Positions 1 to 7,606 of a stretch of 49,600 nucleotides of DNA are shown in pieces. Within the stretch, counting starts at the first letter, position 1. Every line of letters starts with the position of its first letter. The notes below the pieces were generated by a model. It was not told the origin of the DNA. It worked only from the letters and a program-made list of their open reading frames with translations, and ran no database searches. The DNA is from CALLPQ01 sp964421675 (GTDB taxonomy: Bacteria; Pseudomonadota; Alphaproteobacteria; Caulobacterales; Parvularculaceae), in contig CAYQXV010000024.1 in assembly GCA_964421675.1 (NCBI GenBank), forward strand, positions 1-49,600, read 5' to 3'. Both the position numbers and the translations under genes were made by a program.

Positions 1-533
1 GTCTGCCCGGATGCATTTTTATAAATCACGTCGCCGCGCGGTGCCCGAGTCGTTTGCAGTTGATAGATTTCTTCCGCATTTCCATTCGGCTCAACCTGAC
101 ATTCCATGCGCTCATCCTTGTCATCACACAGGAACTGAATGCGCGCGCCATTGGCAGATTCTTGAAACAAAAACGCACGCTCGCCCTCCGACAGGACGAA
201 ACGCTGGACACGGTTCACAACACTATTTTCATCCCGGCGAACGCGAGGCTTACCCACCAAGGCATTAAAGGGATTTGAGGGGCGTGAATATAGCGCAACA
301 ATCGACCCACTTTTAACGGTCGAGGTTGTCGGCTGATAAAGGGGCGTTGCCTGGTCGACCGGTCTCGACTGGTAAAGGGCATCATCGGCTGGGGTCTCTG
401 TCTGAGTTTGCGCGCCCACAGGCATACCCACCATCATTGTCGCGGCGAGCACCGCCACAACAGAATATGAGGCCCGACCCAAATTTGGGCTGGCCGCCAT
501 AGATGGATTGATAGTCCCAAAACGGGAAAGCAT
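1..533 (-). CDS. Exported protein of unknown function (3' end outside window)
   Basis: An open frame runs leftward from an ATG at 533 to the window edge, 177 codons without a stop, so the C-terminus is missing. The N-terminus has a hydrophobic stretch (about residues 22-40) ending in VGAQ, which looks like a Sec signal peptide with a long n-region. An AGGGG motif about 8 bases upstream supports the 533 start; an internal ATG at 500 is the alternative. The mature part begins with an acidic, Thr/Gln-rich segment, followed by a more ordered region with two cysteines (near LCDD and MECQ) that could form a disulfide in the periplasm. I do not recognise the family. It diverges from the epoxide hydrolase at 757. 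Confidence 0.7.
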   Translation of the reverse strand, partial: MLSRFGTINPSMAASPNLGRASYSVVAVLAATMMVGMPVGAQTQTETPADDALYQSRPVDQATPLYQPTTSTVKSGSIVALYSRPSNPFNALVGKPRVRRDENSVVNRVQRFVLSEGERAFLFQESANGARIQFLCDDKDERMECQVEPNGNAEEIYQLQTTRAPRGDVIYKNASGQ

Positions 534-578
534 AGTCGCCCCTATCGAATTTTCTCCAGCGAGTTGGCTGTTAGCTTT

Positions 579-708
579 AAACGCCAAATCGTCAATATAG
601 AATTTGATATTCCTAATTATTTTCGGGCAAATTGTGACCAAAGTGGAACTATTTGGCGTTTTTCACGCTTATTTGATCGCTGGGGGCCAATCCCACGTGA
701 AACGCCAA
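579..708 (+). promoter_or_regulatory. Three-arm inverted-repeat leader before the epoxide hydrolase
   Basis: Arm A (579-589, AAACGCCAAAT) is the exact reverse complement of arm B (651-661, ATTTGGCGTTT). Arm B, extended to 653-667, also pairs with arm C (696-708, CGTGAAACGCCAA) apart from a two-T bulge. A:B and B:C cannot form together, which is the geometry of an attenuator or riboswitch. The same copies could instead be repeated binding sites of a regulator that recognises AAACGCCAA. No poly-U tract follows arm C, so a simple terminator is not shown. The repeats are seen directly; the function is inferred. Confidence 0.45.
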
Positions 709-756
709 CTGCACAAGCGGGTTGCAATCAGCGATCCACCGGTCAAATCATCAAGA

Positions 757-1764
757 ATGGCTCATATTTCCTATCCCGGCTTTCCCGAGCCCACATACAT
801 CCAAGGCCCGGATGCCCGGCTCGCCGTTTATGAGTTCAAGCCACAACCATATGGCGAAAAAGAGAACCCCATTACAATCATGCTCGTCCATGGTTGGCCG
901 GATATCGCCTATAGCTGGAAGACCCAAATTGAGCCTTTGGTGCGCGCGGGCTACCGCGTTCTTGTGCCGGATGTGAAGGGTTTTGGAAATTCTGAGGCAC
1001 CCAGCGATCCCGCTCTCTATGATATTCGTCATTTGACCGATGATCTCGCGGCGATTCTCGACGGGTTTGAGACGGAAAAAGCCATTTTCTGTGGTCATGA
1101 TTGGGGCGGTGCCATGGTTTGGCCTATGGCGGTTTTACACCCTGAGAGGGTTTTAGGCATTATTGGCCTGTGCACGCCCCATTTGCCTGCGCCGCCGGTG
1201 CCGCCATTGGGCATCATGGAAAAGCGGTTTGGGCCCGATTATTATTGTGTGCGATTCCAGCCAATCGGCGAGGCAGAGGCGGTTTTTACCGGCCAGGAAG
1301 AAAAATTCTTTCGGATTATGTTTCGCCCCCCTCCGCCCCGCAAAAACTGGCCGTCCCTTGTCCCGAAAATCTACGATCTGATCGGTCGCATCGAAAACGG
1401 TCCCGCGCCAGCACCCGGCGACTCGTTTGCTAGCGATGATGATATAAATGTCTACGTGAATGCCTATCGCCATAGCGGCTTTCACGGAGGGTGCAATCTA
1501 TACCGAAATATCGACACCAATTGGGAGATTATGCACACGCGCAATCTGGTGGTCGAGCAGCCTGCACTGTGGGTCGGCGCTGAGCTGGATCTGTTCTTGC
1601 CACCAGAAGCGTCCCAAAAGATGGATGATCTGGTTCCCAATTTGGAACGCCGCCACCTTGATGCGTGTGGACATTGGGTCATGTGGGAAAAGCCAGAGGC
1701 GCTTTGCGCTTTAATCTCAGACTGGCTTTTGCGCAATTTCCCCCTTCCCAGCCCTATTAATTAA
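757..1764 (+). CDS. Epoxide hydrolase (alpha/beta hydrolase fold)
   Basis: The 335-residue protein carries the epoxide hydrolase signature set: oxyanion-hole HGWP (residues 45-48), nucleophile Asp115 in GHDWGG, acid Asp278 in GAELD, and base His306 in CGHW. Lid tyrosines that would polarise the epoxide ring are Tyr162/163 and Tyr249, the latter in a GGCNLYRN segment typical of soluble epoxide hydrolases. It should open epoxides to diols through a covalent Asp ester in the cytoplasm. The frame is open back to 604, but the extra 51 residues do not look like this family and lie over the inverted-repeat leader, so the ATG at 757 is preferred. Haloalkane dehalogenase is less likely because both lid tyrosines are present. 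The natural substrate is unknown. Confidence 0.85.
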   Translation: MAHISYPGFPEPTYIQGPDARLAVYEFKPQPYGEKENPITIMLVHGWPDIAYSWKTQIEPLVRAGYRVLVPDVKGFGNSEAPSDPALYDIRHLTDDLAAILDGFETEKAIFCGHDWGGAMVWPMAVLHPERVLGIIGLCTPHLPAPPVPPLGIMEKRFGPDYYCVRFQPIGEAEAVFTGQEEKFFRIMFRPPPPRKNWPSLVPKIYDLIGRIENGPAPAPGDSFASDDDINVYVNAYRHSGFHGGCNLYRNIDTNWEIMHTRNLVVEQPALWVGAELDLFLPPEASQKMDDLVPNLERRHLDACGHWVMWEKPEALCALISDWLLRNFPLPSPIN

Positions 1765-1841
1765 ATCATACAATCATTTATCTGGATTTCAGCATTGTGT
1801 AAGATTTAGCTGCAATACTCATGTTCAATCCGGGTTTATCC

Positions 1842-1871
1842 ATCGGGAATGCAACTTGCATACTCCCCGAT
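1842..1871 (+). promoter_or_regulatory. Hairpin upstream of the bactofilin gene
   Basis: ATCGGG (1842-1847) pairs with CCCGAT (1866-1871) and encloses the dyad ATGCAACTTGCAT (1849-1861). It sits 77 bases after the epoxide hydrolase stop and 44 bases before the bactofilin start. It could end the upstream transcript, although no T-tract follows, or be an operator or 5' leader structure for the bactofilin. Confidence 0.3.
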
Positions 1872-1915
1872 AGGGCATGATGTGTCAGTGCAGTAAAACA
1901 AGTTAGGTCAGTACA

Positions 1916-2353
1916 ATGTTAGATAAAATTAATTCCATGGGCTCGAAATTCGGCTCCACAGAAACTTGTACAACGATTGTTGGCGTTGGCAGCCGCATGA
2001 AGGGTGAGGTTACCTGTAAGGGTGTTAGCCGTATTGCTGGAGAGATTGAAGGCAATCTTGACGGTGATGACCGGATAATCATCGACAAAGATGCACTCGT
2101 CACGGGTCAAGTCACTGCTGGTGAAGTTGAGATTGACGGAAAAGTCGTCGGAACCGTTACCGCGAGCCACCGGATTATTTTGAACGACTCTGCAATTGTC
2201 GAAGGTGACCTGGAAAGCCCGTCCGTAATTATCGAAGAAGGCGCACGGTTTAACGGCAAGTCAAATATGCCGCTCACCAATGAGGCCACCGATGCAGACA
2301 ATGTTCATGTGATTGATGTCAAATCGTCAGACTCTGAAGCGTCTGCAGGTTAG
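1916..2353 (+). CDS. Bactofilin (polymer-forming cytoskeletal protein)
   Basis: This 145-residue protein matches the bactofilin (DUF583) layout: a short flexible N-terminus, a core of about 100 residues (roughly 20-120) made of regular beta-strand repeats such as GEVTCKGVSRIAGEIEGNL and GEVEIDGKVVGTV, and an acidic disordered tail. Bactofilins polymerise without nucleotides through a right-handed beta-helix and scaffold cell-wall enzymes or stalk and division structures at the inner membrane. No M23 peptidase gene, a frequent partner, is adjacent. The gene is monocistronic and converges on the serine hydrolase at 2357 with only 3 bases between the stop codons. Confidence 0.93.
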   Translation: MLDKINSMGSKFGSTETCTTIVGVGSRMKGEVTCKGVSRIAGEIEGNLDGDDRIIIDKDALVTGQVTAGEVEIDGKVVGTVTASHRIILNDSAIVEGDLESPSVIIEEGARFNGKSNMPLTNEATDADNVHVIDVKSSDSEASAG

Positions 2354-2356
2354 TCC

Positions 2357-3466
2357 TCAAAGACTTTTATAGACAGCATTAATTAGAGTCAGACTACGTG
2401 GATCGGCAACCAAGTGCGGTGACATTGCGTTCATCACATAGGCAATGGTCATGCGTTGATCAGGGTCAATCACCACGGCAGAACCGCCAAATCCAGATTG
2501 ACCCAGCGCTTTGGGGTTAGGACCATAGCGCAAATGCTCATTGATCATCGCCCCGGTGCCCCATGTTATCTCAAACGGCAATACAAGATCGTTCCCGGAG
2601 CATTGCGGAGTAAAAATCTCGCCAATAACATTTGCATTGAGACGCCTCTTACCATCCACGCCCACACCATCATTTGCCAGTGGGTGAACAAAACTCGCAA
2701 GGCCGCGCGCATTGGCATGCATATTTGATCCGGGCAATTGCGCCGCCATCCAATCCGCACGCGCTGCTTTTGCGGGCGATGACCATGGCGTTAAAAATGC
2801 AGCTTTCGTGTAGCGATTTAACTCACCCAGATCTGGAGCCGACTTTGGCTTTGGCATAACGCTTGCGCGCGCCTGTTCATTAACCGGCAAGCCGCAAAAC
2901 AGATCACTCGTGCGCGCTGCAATCGCCTCGCCAATGGTTTTGCCCGTAGCACGGCGATACACCTCACCGGCTAAAAATCCAAAGAGTTGCGGTGCATATC
3001 CACTTGCGCTTCCCGGCGGCCATAGAGGAGAGAGCACTTCAATGTGCGTACATATTTTTTGCCAGTCCAACCAATCATTGGGGTCAATTTCATCAACAAA
3101 CCCCGGCAAGCCAGCTTGATGGGAGAGAATTTGCGCGATCGTGATTTCAGATTTGCCATTTTGCGCAAAGCCCGGCCAATGGGCTGCAACCGGATCGCTA
3201 TAGGAAAACAGACCATCGGTTACCGCCTCGCCCATCAATTGCGCGACAACAGCTTTTCCAGAAGAGAAAATACAAGCAATGGTTTCATCGGCCCAGGGTT
3301 CGGTTTTTTGCTTATTGCGAAACCCGGCATGTACATCAATCAAGCACTCGCCATCGCGAATGACACAAAAACTCGCGCCAAGCTCATCATACTCTTGAAA
3401 GTTTTTATCGAACGCCTCACTGACCGCACTAAATGCAGTCGGTAACTTTCCTCTTAGGTCCACCAT
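2357..3466 (-). CDS. Serine hydrolase of the beta-lactamase/EstB esterase family
   Basis: A 369-residue protein of the class C beta-lactamase-like family. The SxxK motif is Ser68-Ser-Gly-Lys71, the tyrosine motif is Tyr156 (GYAPQLFG), and the third motif region is GQSGFGGS near the C-terminus. There is no signal peptide, so it is probably a cytoplasmic esterase rather than an antibiotic beta-lactamase. The YAP tyrosine motif, in place of the YxN of true beta-lactamases, also fits the EstB-type carboxylesterases. It lies 13 bases after the lipoprotein stop, so the two may be co-transcribed. Substrate unknown. Confidence 0.85.
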   Translation of the reverse strand: MVDLRGKLPTAFSAVSEAFDKNFQEYDELGASFCVIRDGECLIDVHAGFRNKQKTEPWADETIACIFSSGKAVVAQLMGEAVTDGLFSYSDPVAAHWPGFAQNGKSEITIAQILSHQAGLPGFVDEIDPNDWLDWQKICTHIEVLSPLWPPGSASGYAPQLFGFLAGEVYRRATGKTIGEAIAARTSDLFCGLPVNEQARASVMPKPKSAPDLGELNRYTKAAFLTPWSSPAKAARADWMAAQLPGSNMHANARGLASFVHPLANDGVGVDGKRRLNANVIGEIFTPQCSGNDLVLPFEITWGTGAMINEHLRYGPNPKALGQSGFGGSAVVIDPDQRMTIAYVMNAMSPHLVADPRSLTLINAVYKSL

Positions 3467-3479
3467 GATTTACTGCCGG

Positions 3480-3782
3480 CTAGAATGCACACGAAATACC
3501 GGCGCGTGCGAATGCCGCCGTTGCGCGCGGATTATCAATCGTCAGGAACGTATCCAATATATTGCCCGCACTCTCTGATTTACGCAGCCCTGAAAGAAAA
3601 TCACTCACATCGCGCATATCATCGCGGTCTAAACGGTCATCCATTTCCTTGGCCAAACACGAGGCGCGGTCTTTTGATAAGCCGAGCCGAACCAGATCGG
3701 ATTGGATACCGCCGCGCGGCCCGGTAACACAGGCAGAAATTGCGACACATAAAATTCCAAATGCGATAGCTCTGATGATCAT
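3480..3782 (-). CDS. Small putative lipoprotein
   Basis: The 100-residue protein starts with a hydrophobic segment ending in the lipobox AISAC, so Cys18 would be lipidated. A strong AGGGGG ribosome site lies about 8 bases before the ATG. The mature part has short helical, charged stretches (KEMDDRLDRDD) and two further cysteines. No family is recognised. It is followed at 13 bases by the EstB-like hydrolase and separated from the isomerase upstream by a terminator-like hairpin. Confidence 0.75.
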   Translation of the reverse strand: MIIRAIAFGILCVAISACVTGPRGGIQSDLVRLGLSKDRASCLAKEMDDRLDRDDMRDVSDFLSGLRKSESAGNILDTFLTIDNPRATAAFARAGISCAF

Positions 3783-3851
3783 TTGAGACCCCCTTTAATG
3801 GTGCTTTGAGCAGTCAATAAGCTTTATGGCGGATAAAGGGAAGGACATCCC

Positions 3852-3878
3852 TTAAAAAGTGTTAGCGCCGACGCTAAC
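3852..3878 (-). terminator. Rho-independent terminator after the isomerase gene
   Basis: Read on the minus strand, a 7-bp perfect stem GTTAGCG/CGCTAAC with a 4-base loop is followed by ACTTTTT. It begins 8 bases past the isomerase stop at 3887 and would end the hydrolase-isomerase transcript before the lipoprotein gene. Confidence 0.75.
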
Positions 3879-3886
3879 CCCATCTA

Positions 3887-4516
3887 TCAGTCTTGAGACA
3901 AACGCCACTCCAGCGTATCGAGCCTATCCTGTCCAAAGAATGGCTCACCATCAAGAACCATCAAGGGAACACCCCAATGATAAAGGACCTGTTCTTTTTC
4001 GTTTTCATGAATGCGTGCTGCAATAAGATCAGCATTATCGTGTCGCCACGCCTCTAACTGCGCGTGATCAAGGCCAAGCCCCTTCGCAATATCCGGCAAG
4101 CAATCTGGTCGCGTCCAGTCCTGACCGCTACTCCAAACCGCAAAACCGACCTGCTTAGCGTAGAGTAACGCATTTCCAGATTCGATGGCCGCCATCCCGA
4201 GACCCATTAACTGCTCAATATAAGGCTGGTCTTTCGCCACAATACCGGTTTGCATATCCATAACAATCGGATCTGGCGTCGGCACCATGAAGGGAATGGA
4301 AAGGCGGTCGGCCTCGCGTTTAACGTCGCGTATCAAATAGGGTACAAATTGTGGCCGCGCATTTTTAAAAAAATTATCTTCGCGCAATGCCAAGGGACGG
4401 ACAATTTTGAAATCATAATCAAGCGCATATTTTTCTACAATCTTGATTAAACGATCAATGGCAAGATAGGAATATGGGCTACGGAACGAGTAATATATAT
4501 CGAGTTTTTTTGGCAT
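3887..4516 (-). CDS. 2-hydroxychromene-2-carboxylate isomerase-like protein (DsbA/kappa-GST fold)
   Basis: 209 residues with the thioredoxin-fold start typical of kappa-class glutathione transferases and HCCA isomerases: a beta-strand followed by SFRSPYSYL, where Ser13 takes the place of the catalytic cysteine. The cis-Pro region (WGVPLMVLDGEPFFGQDRL) near the C-terminus is also typical. Family members use glutathione to isomerise 2-hydroxychromene-2-carboxylate in naphthalene breakdown, but most genomic copies lack that pathway and no aromatic degradation genes are nearby. The start is 11 bases after the upstream serine hydrolase stop, so the two probably form an operon. Confidence 0.85.
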   Translation of the reverse strand: MPKKLDIYYSFRSPYSYLAIDRLIKIVEKYALDYDFKIVRPLALREDNFFKNARPQFVPYLIRDVKREADRLSIPFMVPTPDPIVMDMQTGIVAKDQPYIEQLMGLGMAAIESGNALLYAKQVGFAVWSSGQDWTRPDCLPDIAKGLGLDHAQLEAWRHDNADLIAARIHENEKEQVLYHWGVPLMVLDGEPFFGQDRLDTLEWRLSQD

Positions 4517-4527
4517 TATTCTTTTCC

Positions 4528-5910
4528 TCAGTTTACAGATAATGGCTGCACACTAAGGGCAAGCCCTGAGATTAGAGGCGCCACTTGATTAAATACACTC
4601 TTCCCTCGCGTGAGGCCCAGCCGAACGACAACCATATTTCGTGTCGGTTCAACGAAAACATATTGACCATCATGCCCGGCAAAATAATACATGTCCTCAG
4701 GGAAAATCGGCAATTTACGTTTAAGATCACCTGCGCCGTCGCGATTTAACCAAAAATGCGCGCCATACTGGTTTTCAGAGACTGAGGTGGGCGACGTTAC
4801 ATATGCATCCCAGTCTTCGTCAAAAATCTGAACGCCGTTCCACTTACCCTTATTGAGATAAAGCTGACCGAGCTTCAGCCACTCTCTTGGTGATGCATAC
4901 ATATAAGACGAGCCAACAAAATCACCGCCCGCATCAGTTTCCAACACTGTTTTTTGCATACCCAAAGGCTTTAAAAGCTTTTCATACGCATATTCTACCA
5001 GATCAACACCCAACTCTTCCTCAACAACATCACCGAGCGAGCGCGCAAGAATATTACTGGTGCCGCTGGAATAACTAAAAACAGTGCCTGGGTCATATTT
5101 TGCTGGTGCCTTGGCCGCACTTTGCGCCATGGATCGTGATTTAAACAACATTCGATTTACATCTGAATTTGGATTTGAATAATCTTCCTCAAAATCCAAC
5201 CCACTGGTCATGCGCAGCATATCATCCCAGCTAATGACGCTGCGCCGCTTATCGCCGCGCCACTCCGGCACACCAACCGGGGCATTAATATCAATCAGAC
5301 CATCTTTGACAGCAATTCCGACCAAAGTCGCCAATACGCTTTTTGCCGCTGACCAGCTCAACATCGGGGTCGTGGGGGAAAAATAATCCGCATAGCGTTC
5401 ATATACGATCTTACCATCCACGGCCACGATCAACGCCCGGTGGCGCGCACTGTTATCTTCAAACCCGCCATCGATCAGACGAGTTAGTTTTGGGTAGTCA
5501 ATTCTTGGATGTTGATTGCGCTCTCTTCTTGAGGCTACCGGGAACGGATTAGCGGGAATTGGGGGCTGCGTAGATTGTTCTTCCTGGTGGGCTAATAGTC
5601 CAACTTTAACCGTACATCCGCGCCCCTCCCGGTAGACTGCTTGGGCCTTACCAAATCCATAAAGATTGGTGCTCACGGTGCGCGCTGCTTCATCAACGTG
5701 CCGGGTTATTTTATCAAACATGGGGTGAATATCATCAAATTCATTTCTATTGACAGTTTGCGCCGTGCGCCCCGCAACAAAAACTTCCGAACATAAAATT
5801 TTGGCCGTATAGGCCGTTCCCGCTCTTGCAAAGGCGTTAACCTTGGCAATACCAATCACGAGTCCTGAAAAAATCAGTACAGGAATTGATAAAAGCAATA
5901 TCTTTTTCAT
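4528..5910 (-). CDS. Membrane-anchored serine hydrolase, beta-lactamase class C / NylB-like
   Basis: 460 residues with an N-terminal hydrophobic anchor (about 4-22). A segment of about 110 residues precedes the hydrolase domain. Catalytic motifs are Ser187-Ala-Ala-Lys190 (SxxK) and Tyr280 (YSSGTSN); the third motif is probably AGHDGQ near residue 415. This combination resembles 6-aminohexanoate-dimer hydrolase-type enzymes rather than drug-inactivating beta-lactamases. The catalytic domain should face the periplasm. It is the first gene of a probable two-gene leftward operon with the isomerase. Substrate unknown. Confidence 0.85.
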   Translation of the reverse strand: MKKILLLSIPVLIFSGLVIGIAKVNAFARAGTAYTAKILCSEVFVAGRTAQTVNRNEFDDIHPMFDKITRHVDEAARTVSTNLYGFGKAQAVYREGRGCTVKVGLLAHQEEQSTQPPIPANPFPVASRRERNQHPRIDYPKLTRLIDGGFEDNSARHRALIVAVDGKIVYERYADYFSPTTPMLSWSAAKSVLATLVGIAVKDGLIDINAPVGVPEWRGDKRRSVISWDDMLRMTSGLDFEEDYSNPNSDVNRMLFKSRSMAQSAAKAPAKYDPGTVFSYSSGTSNILARSLGDVVEEELGVDLVEYAYEKLLKPLGMQKTVLETDAGGDFVGSSYMYASPREWLKLGQLYLNKGKWNGVQIFDEDWDAYVTSPTSVSENQYGAHFWLNRDGAGDLKRKLPIFPEDMYYFAGHDGQYVFVEPTRNMVVVRLGLTRGKSVFNQVAPLISGLALSVQPLSVN

Positions 5911-6083
5911 ATCACACCGATAACTTGTCTGGATGGAGATTTGTATGAAGTTTGCCGCTATTTGGGCATCTTCATCAAGACCCCAATACAGCCATCTTCA
6001 ACCATAGCACTCTTGCAGCCCTCATACCTCAAAAATTACCGCATGATCGGCATGGGCACGGGGCTCGTGAGGCTAGATCGGTA

Positions 6084-6102
6084 TATTGGTCACATACCAA
6101 TA
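6084..6102 (-). terminator. Hairpin at the 3' end of chrR
   Basis: TATTGGT/ACCAATA, a 7-bp perfect stem with a 5-base loop, overlaps the chrR stop codon. No T-tract follows on the minus strand, so it may protect the transcript end rather than terminate it. Confidence 0.25.
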
Positions 6103-6755
6103 AATGGTTGAATGACTTTGCCCACCATATTGTTGAAAACCAAGGGGGCAGAGGTAGCTATGAGACAAATGCAGGGTTGATCGCCAAACGCCTTGGGGCT
6201 GTGCGAATGAGACCCATCAAGATCGGCAATATCACCTTCCTGAAACGTGCCCATCGTATCGCTATAGGCACCGCGCAACACCAATGTTAGCTCATTTCCG
6301 CGATGAGTATGTGCAGGAATCCCCGTACCCGGCGCAATTCGCAATAGGCGCATGACGCCATTGCGATAGCCGTTTGCATCGAGGACACATTGCGAAATTC
6401 CCGGCGCAATAGGCCGCCATTTCACATTATCCAACCCGCCCTTAATATAGGCGTTCAGGGGCTGAGCAATCTCCAGACGAAAATCATTATCCGCATGCAA
6501 AGACGCAGCTTGCTCTTCGGGGGCGGTATGATCGGCGATTTTCCAAAAGGTCTTTAGCGCGTCATCTTTCATGGCAACGGGCTCAATCTCGTCAAGACAC
6601 GCCCCGCCAATCGCATCAAAATCAGCGACGGTTTCGCGGCATTTTGCGCAGCGATCGAGATGGGTTCCAACAACCACAGAGCGCGCTTCATCAAGATTGC
6701 CCGATGAATAAGCCGCCAGGGTCTCTATTGTTGCGTGGTGCCTGATCATACTCAT
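6090..6755 (-). CDS. chrR: ChrR-type anti-sigma factor (zinc, cupin)
   Basis: 221 residues with the two-domain ChrR layout. The N-terminal zinc anti-sigma domain has His6/His7, His32, Cys36 and Cys39 (HLDRCAKC), close to the ligand spacing known for Rhodobacter sphaeroides ChrR. The C-terminal cupin has metal ligands His149, His151, Glu155 and His183/185. In the known system ChrR holds the sigma factor inactive and the cupin domain is needed to release it on singlet oxygen or peroxide stress. The ATG overlaps the rpoE stop in an ATGA arrangement, showing translational coupling. Confidence 0.93.
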   Translation of the reverse strand: MSMIRHHATIETLAAYSSGNLDEARSVVVGTHLDRCAKCRETVADFDAIGGACLDEIEPVAMKDDALKTFWKIADHTAPEEQAASLHADNDFRLEIAQPLNAYIKGGLDNVKWRPIAPGISQCVLDANGYRNGVMRLLRIAPGTGIPAHTHRGNELTLVLRGAYSDTMGTFQEGDIADLDGSHSHSPKAFGDQPCICLIATSAPLVFNNMVGKVIQPFIGM

Positions 6756-7357
6756 TCAAGCTCACCCAATTCCTTTCTGATCTTTTCAAACGCAAGCCTT
6801 AGTCTGGATTTCACAGTTCCCAAGGGCAAATCCAGCTTACGCGATATCTCCGAGTGTGGATCATCTTCAAAGAAATATAACTTCACAACTTCCAACTGAT
6901 TGTCGGGTAAAATCTTTACTGCTTCGCGAATCCGCCAGTCGCGATCAGCGCGCTCACTGAGCTCATCAGCCCGCACAGGTTCTGGCGGCATCAAGCTTGG
7001 ATCTTCCGGGTCGAGGTCCGGTTTGGCATTCTTACGGATCATATCAATGCGTAAATTTCGGGCAATTGTGAAAATCCATGTGGATGCGGCCGCTTTTTTG
7101 GGATCAAAAAGATGGGCCTTGCGCCAAACTTTCAGCAATGTCTCCTGCGCCAAATCCTCGGCCTGTTCGGAAGAAACACGCGCGCGCAGCAAATATCCTT
7201 TAACGCGGGGGGCAAAATGGGCGTACAATTGTGAAAATGCTTCGCGGTCTCTGGTCGTAGCAACTTCAACCAGCAGCGCATCCATCGCGCCGCGAGCACT
7301 CGCTATCCCGCGGCCTCCATGGCCCGCAGACGGTGTGTGAAGCATGCCAGACGACAT
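6752..7357 (-). CDS. rpoE: ECF11 family RNA polymerase sigma factor RpoE
   Basis: An ECF sigma factor of 201 residues from the ATG at 7357. Region 2 includes LAQETLLKVWRKA and TWIFTIARNLRIDMIR; region 4 includes LDLPLGTVKSRLRLAFEKIR. The ORF is open to an ATG at 7420, but that codon lies about where transcription should begin from the ECF11 promoter at 7429-7454. The ATG at 7357 has a clear AAGGGG site about 8 bases upstream, so it is preferred. Pairing with ChrR and the promoter identify the group that controls the response to singlet oxygen. It should drive its own operon and probably the divergent FAD gene. Confidence 0.92.
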   Translation of the reverse strand: MSSGMLHTPSAGHGGRGIASARGAMDALLVEVATTRDREAFSQLYAHFAPRVKGYLLRARVSSEQAEDLAQETLLKVWRKAHLFDPKKAAASTWIFTIARNLRIDMIRKNAKPDLDPEDPSLMPPEPVRADELSERADRDWRIREAVKILPDNQLEVVKLYFFEDDPHSEISRKLDLPLGTVKSRLRLAFEKIRKELGELE

Positions 7358-7428
7358 AGATGAACCCCTTTTGACCATTGGAACACGATCCGGGGGCAGT
7401 AATTTTTCTTCTACAAACATGTAGAGGA

Positions 7429-7454
7429 TACGCAGCCGGTTCGCTTCTGGATCA
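7429..7454 (-). promoter_or_regulatory. ECF11 (RpoE/ChrR) promoter of rpoE-chrR
   Basis: On the minus strand TGATCC (7454-7449), 16 bases and CGTA (7432-7429) match the ECF11 consensus exactly. Transcription should start around 7420, directly before the rpoE leader, which implies positive autoregulation. Confidence 0.8.
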
Positions 7455-7534
7455 AAAGCCTACATCTCTACAGGGATTTGTACAGTGGACGAGCCCAAGA
7501 ATTGCGGTCACAAAGGCGTATGTGCCATTGCTGC

Positions 7535-7560
7535 TCATCCAACCGGGGACAGCCAACGTA
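7535..7560 (+). promoter_or_regulatory. Candidate ECF11 promoter for the FAD oxidoreductase operon
   Basis: TCATCC (7535-7540), 16 bases and CGTA (7557-7560) differ from the perfect promoter on the other strand by one base in the -35 element and keep the same spacing. A start near 7567 leaves a leader of about 40 bases before the ATG at 7607. Confidence 0.6.
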
Positions 7561-7606
7561 GTAAGACTATCCCCATCCGCCGGGACCGTTATCGAAAGAC
7601 CATCAC

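Noticed and set aside
604..756. N-terminal extension of the epoxide hydrolase by 51 residues
   Set aside because: The segment does not resemble the family, lies over the inverted-repeat leader, and the ATG at 757 gives a normal length.
6900..7340. Plus-strand open frame of 146 codons
   Set aside because: Antisense to rpoE with Ser/Arg-rich shadow composition.
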